From the NCBI RefSeq assembly GCF_030056665.1, contig NZ_JASHIG010000039.1: 63,656 nt of DNA; one strand, given 5' to 3'. The stretch is from Flectobacillus roseus (GTDB taxonomy: Bacteria; Bacteroidota; Bacteroidia; Cytophagales; Spirosomataceae). The notes under the pieces were generated by a model. The model did not search any database. It saw only the letters and a program-made list of their open reading frames with translations, and was not told the DNA's origin. The position numbers and the translations under genes are program-made. Below are positions 6,697-17,097 of the stretch, piece by piece. The number at the start of each line of letters is the position of its first letter. The first letter of the stretch is position 1.

Positions 6697-9564
6697 TTAT
6701 ATTTTCATCATAAACTCGCCAAGGTTTACTTCGGTATCCAATTCCATTTTTTTACGCAAACGATAACGCTTTAGTTCGACACTTCGGTGCGTAATGTTAA
6801 AGAGCTGTGCAATTTCCTTACTTGACAGATTCATGCGTAGATAGGCCGCCAATTTCAAATCGCTTGGTGTGAGATTGGGATAATGCTCAATAAGTTTTTT
6901 CAAAAACTCTTCGTGTACTTTATTGAAATTTGATTCAAAAACCTGCCAATCTTGTTCTGATGAGATATTACTATCAATCAAATTCATAATCTGTCGATAG
7001 GCTTGATTGCCAACATTTCGACCAGATTCTTTTTTGAGATTGTCTACCTCTTGCTTAATATCCAAAAGCAGTTCATTTTTCTTAATCAACGTCATCGTCG
7101 AGTTGGCAAGCTCCTCCGATTTTCTAATTACATCTTGCTCTAATTGTTCATTTCGTAAACGAATAATTTCCTGTTCGTTCAACTCAGCCTGCCTTCTGAT
7201 TCTGCGTTCGAGTTTTCTACGTTCTTTTAACTGTTTTAGTCGGAATTTTCGATCTTGGTATCTATAAAAAAGTAAATTAATGACGATAAAAATGGTCAGA
7301 TATAGTCCCTTACTCCATGCATTCCAGTACCAAGGTGGTAAAATCGTGATGGTGATAGTATTTTCCGAATTATCTTGATTAGATTTCAAATGAAAAATAT
7401 AAGTTCCAGATTGAAGATTACTGAATTCTTTCATGGAAATAAACTGATATGGAGACCATGATTTCATTCCATTTTCTAACCAGTAGCTATATTTTATCTT
7501 GGGGTTTATACTAGTGGTACTGAAAATAATGTTCAAACTGTTTTCATCGTAATTAAGGGTGATTTCTTGATTTTGAGGAGGAAATCGATAAATGTAGGCC
7601 GTGCTATCTTCAAGTACTGATACACTTCGAATAAATGGCTTTGCACTCTCAGTGCTGACATTCGAAAGGGTATGTGGGTCTGGTAAGGTGACAAAGCCAT
7701 CTTCGGTACAAACCAGTACCTCTCCATTATTCATTTTTACCACATTTTCATAAAGGTCTACCCAGCGATTATTAGGAACAGGGATATCTATGGGGGTATG
7801 ACCTACTTTGGCATAGCTAAGAGAGCCATCCTTTCGCAATACATAGAGCTCATCGTTGGAGATTGGGAAAACCTTTTGAATGACAGCGCCAAATAGCCAC
7901 TTCTGAAGTTGCTCATCAACCTTAAATTGTTTGTATTGTGAATTGTAAGATTTTAAACCTTCGGAGGTGGTAATGAGGATTTTATTTTGGAAAAATCGAA
8001 GGTTTAAAGTGTTGTTTTGAAACTCAGCACCTTCAAATTTTTGATTGGAAAGAATAGTTTTAAAATTCTTATCAAGATGAAGGTGGTGGATGCCAGTAGA
8101 CGGACCATGTATCCATAAATCACCCATATAGTCTTCTTCGACCTGAGTAAATGAGCCAGGAAACTTTTCTAAAACATGGTCAAATTTCCATGAGCCATTC
8201 TCGTGTTTTTTGTAAAAACAGAGTCTTGTGTAAGTTCCTTGAACTAGCCAATTAGGATTACTTCGAAGTCTTTTGATAGTCCATCCTCCTGTGATTTCTG
8301 AGACTTGAGTTGCTTGGTTTTGGTCAACAATGAAGGTTCCATTGTTATGTCCACAAAATAATTGATTGTCGATAACACTCAAGTCCCATACTTGCCCTTG
8401 GGTACGAGGAACAATTTTAAATGATTCAGCAGAGTTGATTGGTTTACAATACAATCCTTGATTGGTTCCGACATATAGCCAACCATTGAGAGATTCAATA
8501 TCATATACCGTCCCCAGATAACCTTCTAAGTCTCGATAAAATCTCAATGGTGAACTCAACATCAACAAATCGATTCCTTTGTCTAGTCCGACCCACACAT
8601 TATGTGTTTTGTCTTCGAAGAGCGTCAGCACGGTATTGTTTTGTAAACCTTGACGCTGATTAATATGACGAAGGATATTGCCTTGCTGGTCGGTCAAGAC
8701 AATACCATTTAATAAGGTACCAAAAAGATATTGTCCATTATGAAGTTGGATGGCACGATTGAGTCGAAATTGTTGGAAAAACTCATTGGTTTTTGCATTG
8801 AGAGGTTTTACGGATTTACCATTATGTACAAAAAGACCATTGTTGGTACAAATTAATAATTGGTTCTTTCCATATGGTAAAATCACATCAATAGCTTCTT
8901 TGCTCAACTTTTCGCCTTGAGGTAATAATTGAAAGGTAGAATTGACGATTTCATAAAGTCCTTTATTAATAATTTCTACAAAAAGCCTCCCATGTACCTC
9001 ATGGGTAAAAAGAATTGTTCCGGGGTTTTTAAGCTTACTAACTTTACCATTTTGGTAAAAGTATATGAAAGCAAAAGATTGAAATAAAATGCCGTCTTTG
9101 TAGGGTAGTATATGCCATACTTCCTCACGAGGAAATTCCCGATCTTTGATTAGGTGGGTCAATGAATGAAAAGTTAGGGTTCCTTTATCATTCGCTTCCC
9201 AGTATCCAAAACACCCCATACCTCCTGCATAAATTCTGCCTGTGCCATCTGCTGCCACCGATCGCACGATTTGCTTACGGGGCAACTCAAAGGTTTTCCA
9301 GTTGCTACCATCATATTCTAGCATTCCTTTCGAATTCGCAAAATACATAAAACCAGTCAGTGGATCTTGCGTTGCATCCCAGTTTTGATAATGGGCGCCG
9401 TATTGCTGTTTGTTAAAATTTATTACCTCAGGACTGCCAATCGAATTGATTGTTCCAGTACCCTGACCAAACAGGGGAGAGGTGCTCAAAAATAAGAAGA
9501 TGAAAAATACACGAATATTTTTCTGGTAAAATAATTCTGTCAATCCCAAAGTCGCTTCAATCAT
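6697..9564 (-). CDS. Propeller-type membrane sensor with C-terminal LuxR-like HTH
   Basis: This is a 955-residue protein. A signal or anchor helix (about 17-33) is followed by an extracytoplasmic region of two-component-regulator propeller repeats (for example DKTHNVWVGLDKGIDLL), a triple-tyrosine (Y_Y_Y) beta-sandwich (about 680-745), one transmembrane helix (about 748-770), a long charged coiled coil (about 772-860) and a C-terminal helix-turn-helix (NLSSKEIAQLFNITHRSVEL). There is no histidine kinase, receiver or AraC domain, unlike the two HTCS proteins in this window. It is divergent from the GH144-SusC-SusD operon, with about 235 bp between starts, so it probably senses a glycan fragment in the periplasm and activates that operon from the membrane. 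The role is inference; the domain order is read from sequence. Confidence 0.85.
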   Translation of the reverse strand: MIEATLGLTELFYQKNIRVFFIFLFLSTSPLFGQGTGTINSIGSPEVINFNKQQYGAHYQNWDATQDPLTGFMYFANSKGMLEYDGSNWKTFELPRKQIVRSVAADGTGRIYAGGMGCFGYWEANDKGTLTFHSLTHLIKDREFPREEVWHILPYKDGILFQSFAFIYFYQNGKVSKLKNPGTILFTHEVHGRLFVEIINKGLYEIVNSTFQLLPQGEKLSKEAIDVILPYGKNQLLICTNNGLFVHNGKSVKPLNAKTNEFFQQFRLNRAIQLHNGQYLFGTLLNGIVLTDQQGNILRHINQRQGLQNNTVLTLFEDKTHNVWVGLDKGIDLLMLSSPLRFYRDLEGYLGTVYDIESLNGWLYVGTNQGLYCKPINSAESFKIVPRTQGQVWDLSVIDNQLFCGHNNGTFIVDQNQATQVSEITGGWTIKRLRSNPNWLVQGTYTRLCFYKKHENGSWKFDHVLEKFPGSFTQVEEDYMGDLWIHGPSTGIHHLHLDKNFKTILSNQKFEGAEFQNNTLNLRFFQNKILITTSEGLKSYNSQYKQFKVDEQLQKWLFGAVIQKVFPISNDELYVLRKDGSLSYAKVGHTPIDIPVPNNRWVDLYENVVKMNNGEVLVCTEDGFVTLPDPHTLSNVSTESAKPFIRSVSVLEDSTAYIYRFPPQNQEITLNYDENSLNIIFSTTSINPKIKYSYWLENGMKSWSPYQFISMKEFSNLQSGTYIFHLKSNQDNSENTITITILPPWYWNAWSKGLYLTIFIVINLLFYRYQDRKFRLKQLKERRKLERRIRRQAELNEQEIIRLRNEQLEQDVIRKSEELANSTMTLIKKNELLLDIKQEVDNLKKESGRNVGNQAYRQIMNLIDSNISSEQDWQVFESNFNKVHEEFLKKLIEHYPNLTPSDLKLAAYLRMNLSSKEIAQLFNITHRSVELKRYRLRKKMELDTEVNLGEFMMKI

Positions 9565-9672
9565 CCTAAAATTGTGTATGACGTAGTTAAAATATGCCTA
9601 AACAGTGAAAAAAAAGGGTTTTGATGTAGTAATGATGTACCCCAAAATTAGGAATGAGGTTGTTTTTAAATC

Positions 9673-9680
9673 TACATTTG
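9673..9680 (+). promoter_or_regulatory. Candidate -7 element (TACATTTG) for the first PUL
   Basis: TACATTTG fits TAnnTTTG and lies 120 bp before the first GH144 start, leaving a long leader. Just upstream, at about 9621-9640, GATGTA occurs twice 11 bp apart, which might be a regulator contact. No -33 TTTG is seen at ideal spacing. Confidence 0.4.
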
Positions 9681-9735
9681 CCATGTCAAATTTAAAGTTT
9701 TTATAAAAAAAATAACAATTCTTTTAAGAAGTATT

Positions 9736-9778
9736 ATTTCTAAAACCATAAATCAACCGTTTTTGATTTTAGAAAAAT
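9736..9778 (+). promoter_or_regulatory. Inverted repeat in the 5' leader of the first GH144 gene
   Basis: ATTTCTAAAA (9736-9745) and TTTTAGAAAAAT (9767-9778) are near-perfect reverse complements around a 21-bp loop. The repeat ends 22 bp before the start codon, so it would fold in the mRNA leader or form an operator. Confidence 0.35.
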
Positions 9779-9800
9779 CTATCCCAAATCGACTGAAATA

Positions 9801-11393
9801 ATGAAAAAAGCAACTTTAGCTTTGGGACTTGCACTGGGAATGATGCAGTCTGGATGGGCACAAAATAAGATAGAAACACCTGCAAAACTGGTAAAGCTCA
9901 ATGAAAAATATGAGTATATAGAGACGGTTCAAAAAGCCACATTTCAATATTTCTGGGACTTTGCACATCCTATTTCTGGCATGGCTCCTGAGCGGACTGC
10001 CACACCTAATATAGTTACTTCGGGAGGTACTGGTTTTGGAATACAAAGTATTGTAGCTGCAGTTCACAGAGGTTGGATTTCGAGAGCAGAGGCTGTCAAG
10101 CATCTACAAAAGATGTCGAACTTCTTAGGGAAAGCAGAGCGATTTCATGGTGCATGGTCACACTGGTTGGATGGAAGAACGGGAAAAATGGTGCCTTTTG
10201 GAGAAAAAGACAACGGAGGAGATTTGGTTGAAACGGCCTATTTAGTCAATGGTTTATTAGTAGCACGTGAATACTTTGACGCTAATAACCCTGCTGAGAA
10301 GAATTTAAGAGATACCATTACAAAACTATGGGAAAGTGTAGAATGGGATTGGTATGCTTCAAGAGGCGATGGACATTTGTACTGGCACTGGTCACCGCAA
10401 TACAATTGGGATATGAATATGCCCATTAGAGGCTATAATGAGTGTTTGATCACCTATGTGTTAGCATTGGGTTCGCCAACACATGCCATCAAGCCAGAGG
10501 TATATCAAAACACATGGAAGAAAAGTGATTTTTACGAAAACGGTAAGGATTATTTAGGTTATAAACTAACGGTAGGATTTCCGTATGGAGGCTCCTTATT
10601 TTTCGCTCATTATTCATACTTAAGCCTTGACCCACGTTTGATGCAAGATGAAAAGACTAACTACTGGCAACATAATCAAGCTCAAACACTCATCAATTAT
10701 AAACATTGTGTGAAAGAAGCACCGAAGGAGTTTGGCTATTCGACCGAAAACTGGGGTTTGACCGCAAGTGATGATTATAATTTTTATGATGCTCACTCAC
10801 CAACCAACGACAACGGGACAATTAGCCCAACAGCAGCAATTTCATCTTTCCCGTACACACCTTTCGAGTCCTATCAGGCGATGCGTTATATGTATTTGAA
10901 AAAAGGAGCTACTCTTTTCGGAAAGTACGGATTTTATGATGCCTTCAATGCTACCAAAAACTGGTATTCAAATCAGTATTTGGCCATAGACCAAGGACCA
11001 ATAGTGGTGATGATTGAAAACTATCGTTCAGGTTTGCTTTGGAAGCTTGGCGAGAACATTAAAGAACTACAAATAGGTTTGAAGAAAATGGGCATTCAAA
11101 AACCTGAGTACCCAACGGGATTTTATATGTATCAACCCGACCCCGAAACGAAGGACGTCAATCTAACCAAACACCCTGATTCGGACGATTTTATTCTTGA
11201 TTTTGCAGTAAAAGGACCCGAACCAGTGGAGGTATTTATTACTGACAAAAATGCTAAAAAACAAGTGCTGATAGCCTCTACCACTAGTTTGAAAGGTATG
11301 CAACAAGTACATTTTAAAGCAAAATACGGAACGTACAAGGCCACAATTTTGCAAGATAATACAGAGATTTCTTTAACAATCCACTTAAAATAA
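9801..11393 (+). CDS. GH144-type glycoside hydrolase (PF10091), secreted
   Basis: This is a 530-residue protein with a signal peptide (1-21, ending GWAQ). The catalytic (alpha/alpha)6-barrel domain spans about 35-445. It shows the family blocks FQYFWDFAHPISGMAPER, KDNGGDLVETAYLVNGLL, YWHWSPQYNWDMNM, NWGLTASDDYNF and AIDQGPIVVMIENYRSGLLW. A beta-sandwich-like tail of about 85 residues follows. PF10091 'glycoamylase-like' proteins include GH144, whose characterised members are endo-beta-1,2-glucanases and an exo-acting sophorohydrolase. It lacks a lipobox, so it is probably periplasmic, and is the better candidate for the exo role (inference). It is the first gene of the PUL, 153 bp before susC. 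I did not assign catalytic residues. Confidence 0.85.
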   Translation: MKKATLALGLALGMMQSGWAQNKIETPAKLVKLNEKYEYIETVQKATFQYFWDFAHPISGMAPERTATPNIVTSGGTGFGIQSIVAAVHRGWISRAEAVKHLQKMSNFLGKAERFHGAWSHWLDGRTGKMVPFGEKDNGGDLVETAYLVNGLLVAREYFDANNPAEKNLRDTITKLWESVEWDWYASRGDGHLYWHWSPQYNWDMNMPIRGYNECLITYVLALGSPTHAIKPEVYQNTWKKSDFYENGKDYLGYKLTVGFPYGGSLFFAHYSYLSLDPRLMQDEKTNYWQHNQAQTLINYKHCVKEAPKEFGYSTENWGLTASDDYNFYDAHSPTNDNGTISPTAAISSFPYTPFESYQAMRYMYLKKGATLFGKYGFYDAFNATKNWYSNQYLAIDQGPIVVMIENYRSGLLWKLGENIKELQIGLKKMGIQKPEYPTGFYMYQPDPETKDVNLTKHPDSDDFILDFAVKGPEPVEVFITDKNAKKQVLIASTTSLKGMQQVHFKAKYGTYKATILQDNTEISLTIHLK

Positions 11394-11546
11394 ATCATCT
11401 ATGGTAGGAAAGATTTTTTTCTGACTCTCCATCATATTTTAAATAAACGAGTGTAGGGTAAGTGTTGATAAAACTCCAAACCATTACTTAATCGCCTTTT
11501 GCCTTACCTCAATGCATAGTGCTTACATTTCTAATTAGCAAAACGT

Positions 11547-14500
11547 ATGAAACAAAAACCATTTACTTTTTTATCTAGAAAAGGGTACGTACAACCAATA
11601 ACCCAATTTTTTAGATATGCTTGCTTGGCGACGATGGTCGCAGGACCAGTATTTTCGGAAGCGAAAGTATTGCCAAGATATGTGCAGTCAGTGGCAGATA
11701 CCAAAGTGACTGGTAAAGTAACCGACGCTAAAGGTGAGCCTATTCCTGGCGTGGCGGTTCGTGTTAAAGGAACCAACAAGGGCGCTAATACCGATGTAAA
11801 CGGTAATTTCTCTCTCTCTACGACCGACAATGCTGTATTAGTGATTTCGTCGGTGGGATATGAAACGCAGGAAGTGTCGGTAAACGGCAGAAGCAGTATC
11901 AATATTACACTACAAAACTCTTCAAAAGAATTGGCTGAGGTAGTATTTGTAGGGTATGGTACTCAGCGAAAAATGGATGTGACAGGAGCTGTTGTATCGG
12001 TAAAAGGCGAAGAAATTTCAAAACAAGCTTCTGTAAACGCCGTGAGCTCATTACAAGGTAAAGTAGCTGGGGTACAGATTAATAACTCTGGTGCGCCTGG
12101 TGCTTCACCACAAATTCGTATTCGTGGTTTGGGTACGGTGTATGGTAATCCTAACCCCTTATACGTGGTAGATGGTGTTTGGTTTGATGATATTTCTTTC
12201 TTGAACCCAGCCGATATTGAGTCGATGAACGTATTGAAAGATGCTTCTTCGCAATCTATCTATGGTATCCGTGCGGCGAATGGTGTGATTTTGATTACTA
12301 CTAAAAAAGGAAAAGCTGAGCAAACAACTATTACCTATAATGCTTCTTATGGTGTTCAACGTGTGAGCAACCAATTAGAAATGGCTAATGCTAACGAGTT
12401 TGCGACAATGGTAAACGAATTGTCGATTATCAACGGTGGTAGCCAAGTGCTTGATCCTTCTAAATTTAGCAAAGGTACTGACTGGTATCGTGTTGGGTTG
12501 CGAAGTGCACCAGTAACCAATCACCAAATTTCATTAGCTGGTGGTTCTGAGAAGTCAACGTATAATTTCTCATTAGGTTATTTGAACCAAGCAGGTTTGG
12601 TAGAAGGTAATAACTTTGACCGTTACACTGCTCGCTTACAGAACGATTACCAATTATTCAAAAACTTGAAAGTTGGTTATTCGGTAACAGGTGCGGCAAG
12701 TACCTCAAAAGATGCTCCTCCAGCAATATTTAGACAATTATACTCAGCTGCTCCTGTAGTACCAGTGTATTATGCGGACGGAACATATGGCGATCCAAGT
12801 GATTACAATTTAGGGGATGGTGCTAACTATAACCCTCAAGCTACGTTGGATTTTTACAACCAAAAAACAACCAACTATCGCCTGACAGGTAATGTATTTG
12901 CTGATTTGAATTTTGCCAAACATTTCACTTTTCATACAAGTATTGGTGGCGAATTCAGACAAACAGAAGTGCGTAACTATACGCCAGTTTTTGCTGCTAC
13001 TTTAAGACAACGTACTACTGTAAGTACGCTGAATGTTAGTAGAGCGGAAAACCGTAACTGGATTTTGGAAAATACTTTGAGCTATGACAATACCTTCAAC
13101 AAAGATCACAATGTGAGAATTTTGGTAGGTCAGTCGGCACAGAGCTATCGTGCCTATGGCATCAATGCTTCCGCGCAAAATGTTCCTAACAAATCTGAAG
13201 GGGATTTGTATTTAACCTTAGGAAATGTTGACGGTCGTCAGATTAGTGATTACGGCGATTTGAGTACAATTGCTTCTTATTTCGGCCGTGTGAACTATGC
13301 TTTCAAAAACCGTTATATGGTAAATGCTTCATTGCGTGCGGATGGTTCTTCAAAGTTTGCTGGTAATAACCGTTGGGGCTATTTTCCATCTGTTGGTTTG
13401 GGCTGGGTAGTTTCTGAAGAAGATTTCATGAAAGACCAAAAAATCTTTGACAACTTGAAATTTAGAGCGAGCTGGGGTAAAGTAGGAAACGCTTCTGTTC
13501 CTGCCAACGTATCAGTATTGCGTGTAAATCAAGCAGCAAACTTAACTGCGATCTTTGGTGACCAAATCTACACAGGTGCAAGCATTAACTCGGTAGTGCC
13601 TCCGACAACCTATTGGGAGAGAAGTGTGGGTACTGATATTGGTGTAGAAATGGCTTTCTTGAAAAACAAATTGACATTCGAAGCTGATTATTACAGTAGA
13701 AAAACAGAAATGGCCATTTTTGATATTCCAATTCCTTCTTCTATTGGTACTGGTTCTAGCACTATTACTGGTAACCAAGCTGATATTCAAAACAGAGGAT
13801 ATGAGTTTGTGTTGAACTACAGAAATACAATTTCAAAAGACCTTTCTTTCTCAATTGGTGGTAATATTGGTATCAACGATAACAAGGTTTTGCGTGTAGT
13901 AACAGGTGCTAACCCTATCTATTCAGGTGGTGCAGCGTCAACAGGAGGTGCTTTGGCAACACGTACCATCGAAGGTCAGCCAATTGGTCAATTCTTTGGT
14001 TATATCGTAGATGGTATTTTCCAAAATACAGCTGAAGTAGCAGCTTCTGCTCAGAAGAATGCTAAACCAGGCGATTTCAAATATCGTGATATTAGCGGTC
14101 CAGATGGCAAGCCAGACGGTGTTATTTCAGACCTTGACCGTGCTCCACTAGGTAATCCAAACCCTAAATTTAGCTATGGTATTAACACCAACTGGAACTA
14201 CAAACAATTTGATTTGATGTTAGATTTCCAAGGTGTAGCGGGTGTAGATATTTATAATGCCAACCTAGGCTTACGTTACGGTAACGAAAACTTTACGAAA
14301 GATTTCTACAACAACCGTTGGCATGGTGAAGGTACTTCAAACACCTACCCTTCAGTAAATATCGGTGGTGGTGATAACTACCGTCCAAACTCTTTCTTCG
14401 TAGAAAGCGGTGCTTACTTCCGTGTACGTAATATTCAGCTGGGCTACTCACTACCTAGCAATATCACCGACAAATTACATATCAAAAAATTGCGTGTATT

Positions 14501-14684
14501 TGCTAACGCACAAAATGCTCTGAATTTCTTCAAATATAGAGGTTTTACGCCTGAAGTTACAGGTGCTTACAACAGCAGTGGCGCGGCTACAAGCGGTACA
14601 AGTGCTACTATCAATGCAGGAATTGATACCAACGTGTATCCAATGTATGCTACCTACAACTTTGGTCTAAATGTTACTTTCTAA
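11547..14684 (+). CDS. SusC-like TonB-dependent outer-membrane transporter
   Basis: This 1045-residue protein has a long N-terminus with a hydrophobic signal (about 20-38), a CarboxypepD_reg-like domain (VTGKVTDAKGEPIPGVAVRVKG, about 52-125), the TonB-box region ELAEVVFVGYGTQRK, a plug domain (GKVAGVQI, IRIRGLGTV, PLYVVDGVWFDDI) and a 22-strand-type beta-barrel ending in an aromatic residue (LNVTF). SusC proteins import oligosaccharides across the outer membrane using TonB energy, with SusD as a lid. susD follows after 51 bp. Between the GH144 genes, its probable cargo is beta-1,2-gluco-oligosaccharide. The membership is certain; the cargo is inferred from neighbours. Confidence 0.95.
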   Translation: MKQKPFTFLSRKGYVQPITQFFRYACLATMVAGPVFSEAKVLPRYVQSVADTKVTGKVTDAKGEPIPGVAVRVKGTNKGANTDVNGNFSLSTTDNAVLVISSVGYETQEVSVNGRSSINITLQNSSKELAEVVFVGYGTQRKMDVTGAVVSVKGEEISKQASVNAVSSLQGKVAGVQINNSGAPGASPQIRIRGLGTVYGNPNPLYVVDGVWFDDISFLNPADIESMNVLKDASSQSIYGIRAANGVILITTKKGKAEQTTITYNASYGVQRVSNQLEMANANEFATMVNELSIINGGSQVLDPSKFSKGTDWYRVGLRSAPVTNHQISLAGGSEKSTYNFSLGYLNQAGLVEGNNFDRYTARLQNDYQLFKNLKVGYSVTGAASTSKDAPPAIFRQLYSAAPVVPVYYADGTYGDPSDYNLGDGANYNPQATLDFYNQKTTNYRLTGNVFADLNFAKHFTFHTSIGGEFRQTEVRNYTPVFAATLRQRTTVSTLNVSRAENRNWILENTLSYDNTFNKDHNVRILVGQSAQSYRAYGINASAQNVPNKSEGDLYLTLGNVDGRQISDYGDLSTIASYFGRVNYAFKNRYMVNASLRADGSSKFAGNNRWGYFPSVGLGWVVSEEDFMKDQKIFDNLKFRASWGKVGNASVPANVSVLRVNQAANLTAIFGDQIYTGASINSVVPPTTYWERSVGTDIGVEMAFLKNKLTFEADYYSRKTEMAIFDIPIPSSIGTGSSTITGNQADIQNRGYEFVLNYRNTISKDLSFSIGGNIGINDNKVLRVVTGANPIYSGGAASTGGALATRTIEGQPIGQFFGYIVDGIFQNTAEVAASAQKNAKPGDFKYRDISGPDGKPDGVISDLDRAPLGNPNPKFSYGINTNWNYKQFDLMLDFQGVAGVDIYNANLGLRYGNENFTKDFYNNRWHGEGTSNTYPSVNIGGGDNYRPNSFFVESGAYFRVRNIQLGYSLPSNITDKLHIKKLRVFANAQNALNFFKYRGFTPEVTGAYNSSGAATSGTSATINAGIDTNVYPMYATYNFGLNVTF

Positions 14685-14735
14685 TCATTCCAATTAAGCG
14701 AAAAGAATTTTTAGAAACTGAAAAGAGAAAGAATT

Positions 14736-16223
14736 ATGAAAAAATATAGCATTATTTCAACAGCCCTCAAAGCGGGGAAATATTTACCAGTTGCCTTAGT
14801 GTTGACTTTATCAAGCTGTAGTGATAGCTTTTTGGAAGTTCCACCACAAGGACAACAACCATCTGAACAATTCTGGAAAAATGAAGCAGACGCAACAAAG
14901 GCAGTAAATGCCATGTACGCAAACCTTCGCTCATGGAATAACACGGCTTTTGCTCCAATTGCGGTCGAAAGTGTACCTTCAGATGATGCCGAAAAAGGCA
15001 GTAGCCCGAGTGATGCAACCTTCTTCAACAAGTTTGATACATTTACTCATACCTCTACCGAAGGTCAAATTGCTGATTTTTGGACAGGTCAATATCAGTC
15101 TATTAACTATGCTAATCAGGTATTAACAAACATCCCTGCTATCAGCATGGACGAAGGTTTGAAGGCTCGTTATATCGCTGAGGCAAAATTTGTACGTGCT
15201 TACTGTTACTTCAGATTAGTGCGTGCTTTTGGTGATGTGCCTTTGCGTTTGTCTTTGGCCAGTGATGCCTCTCAATACAATTTGGCTCGTACGCCAAAAG
15301 CGCAGGTATGGGCTGCTATTGAGAAAGATTTACAAGATGCTGCAACGGTCTTACCTCAAACTTATGGCGCTGCTGATATAGGTCGTGTGACAAAAGGAGC
15401 TGCATTGGGACTGAATGCCAAAGTGGCTTTGTATCAGAAAAAATGGAGTGATGTTGTAAGTCTTACCAAGCAAGTAATGGGAATGGGGTATGGCTTACTG
15501 CCTAATTATGATTCAGTTTTCCGTATTCCAAACGAAAACTCTAAAGAATCTATCTTCGAAATTCAATGTAAATTGATTCTAGGAAATGCGGCTGCTTCTA
15601 GCTCTCAATACTCTCAAGTGCAAGGGGTTCGTGGTGTGCAAGGAGGTGGCTGGGGCTTCAATGTGCCAACACAGGATCTAGTGGCTGAATTTGAAGCTGG
15701 TGACCCAAGATTGGATGCAACAATTATTTTCCGTGGAGAAACGACTCCACAAGGTGATGCGATTCCTGCTACTGGAGATAACCCTATGTACAATCAAAAA
15801 TCGTATGTGCCATTCTCGTTGTTTGTGTCAGGTTATAGTGAAGGTGCGGAGCAAAATATTAGAGTGATGCGCTATGCTGAAATTTTGTTGATGAATGCCG
15901 AGGCAAATATGGAGCTAGGAAATACTGCAGATGCTTTGGCATCCTTGGAAATGGTTCGTGCTCGTGCTCGTCAAGGTAATTCGGCGATTTTGCCAAAGGT
16001 AACTACAACCGATCAAGCACAACTTCGTAAGGCAATTTATCATGAAAGACGTGTAGAAATGGCGATGGAGTTTGATCGTTTCTTTGATGTGGTTCGTCAG
16101 GGGAGAGGTGCAGAAGTTTTAGGTAAAAAAGGGTTTAAAGCGGGTGTTCATGAGGTTTTCCCAATTCCTCAAAATGAAATTGACCTAAGTGCTGGAGTAC
16201 TCAAGCAAAACCCTGGATACTAG
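14736..16223 (+). CDS. SusD-like outer-membrane glycan-binding lipoprotein
   Basis: This 495-residue protein has a lipoprotein signal with lipobox LSSC (Cys28). The SusD/RagB fold is shown by the N-terminal SDSFLEVPPQGQ, the EAKFVRAYCYFRLVRAFGDVPL block (about 150-171), TPR-like helices, and the C-terminal RRVEMAMEFDRFFDVVRQGRG and NEIDLSAGVLKQNPGY segments. It caps the neighbouring SusC and captures glycan at the surface. It lies 51 bp after susC and 40 bp before the LamG gene, consistent with one operon. Confidence 0.95.
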   Translation: MKKYSIISTALKAGKYLPVALVLTLSSCSDSFLEVPPQGQQPSEQFWKNEADATKAVNAMYANLRSWNNTAFAPIAVESVPSDDAEKGSSPSDATFFNKFDTFTHTSTEGQIADFWTGQYQSINYANQVLTNIPAISMDEGLKARYIAEAKFVRAYCYFRLVRAFGDVPLRLSLASDASQYNLARTPKAQVWAAIEKDLQDAATVLPQTYGAADIGRVTKGAALGLNAKVALYQKKWSDVVSLTKQVMGMGYGLLPNYDSVFRIPNENSKESIFEIQCKLILGNAAASSSQYSQVQGVRGVQGGGWGFNVPTQDLVAEFEAGDPRLDATIIFRGETTPQGDAIPATGDNPMYNQKSYVPFSLFVSGYSEGAEQNIRVMRYAEILLMNAEANMELGNTADALASLEMVRARARQGNSAILPKVTTTDQAQLRKAIYHERRVEMAMEFDRFFDVVRQGRGAEVLGKKGFKAGVHEVFPIPQNEIDLSAGVLKQNPGY

Positions 16224-16263
16224 TTTTTGCCAATATCTAACATTTTAATCTGAGTTCGTAACT

Positions 16264-17097
16264 ATGAATATTTTTAAAAATAAATCATTATTAGCTGGCT
16301 TACTTGGCTCATCTATGTTGTTGAGTTCTTGCTACGAGAAGTTTGATGCTTCTACCTATGCGCCAGCTGTTTCTATCGGAGGATATACAAGCACGACAGA
16401 AATTGCACCAAGTAATTTGGTTGGTTATTGGTCGTTCGATAACAACTATATTGATGCTGTATCCAAAACTGCGGGCGATGCCACAGGCACTAGCTTTGCA
16501 GGTGGTATAAAAGGTCAAGCTATGGTGGGTGGTGTCGATAAATATGTAGTGAGCAATGTGCCTTCTGCCATCCAAAATCTATCTAGCTTCACCGTTACTA
16601 CGTGGGTGAACATGAAGAAAAACGACGCAGGAATTGTGGGCTTGGTTGACATTGCCAATTCTGGATCTTTCTGGGGAAATCTTACTATTTTCTTGGAAAA
16701 TGGTGCCACTGACTCAAAAGGTTTGTTAAAAGTACACGTCAACAACGCTGGAAAAGATGCTTGGTTGGGCAACTATGACTTAAATAACCTTTGGAATACT
16801 TGGGCAAATATTGCGGTTACATATGATGCTACCACTTCAACGTTCAAGGTGTATTATAACGGTAATAAAATCGCTACGCAAGTAGTTGCAGGCTACGGAG
16901 GAATAAAGTTTCAAAATGCTGCTAAAATGGTGTTTGGAACAGTTCAATTCCAAACAAGTCCTAGCTTAAATGGTGGTGACAAACAGTCATGGGCTAGTTT
17001 CTTGAATGGTCAATTAGACGAAGTAAGAATCTATAACAAAGCCCTAGCCGAAAACGAGGTAAATGCCTTGGTGAAGCTAGAAGGTAGAGGAAAATAA
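16264..17097 (+). CDS. LamG/concanavalin-like surface lipoprotein (probable glycan binder)
   Basis: This is a 277-residue protein. Its signal ends in the lipobox LLSSC (Cys23). The rest is one jelly-roll domain of LamG/laminin-G-3 type (about 50-270), with NLVGYWSFDNNYIDAVSKT at its start, the mid segment FTVTTWVNMKK and the closing LDEVRIYNKALAENEV. In PULs the third gene after susC/susD often encodes a surface glycan-binding protein, so that role is likely here although no ligand residues can be named. It is cotranscribed with susCD (40-bp gap), and a terminator hairpin follows at 17313. Confidence 0.85.
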   Translation: MNIFKNKSLLAGLLGSSMLLSSCYEKFDASTYAPAVSIGGYTSTTEIAPSNLVGYWSFDNNYIDAVSKTAGDATGTSFAGGIKGQAMVGGVDKYVVSNVPSAIQNLSSFTVTTWVNMKKNDAGIVGLVDIANSGSFWGNLTIFLENGATDSKGLLKVHVNNAGKDAWLGNYDLNNLWNTWANIAVTYDATTSTFKVYYNGNKIATQVVAGYGGIKFQNAAKMVFGTVQFQTSPSLNGGDKQSWASFLNGQLDEVRIYNKALAENEVNALVKLEGRGK

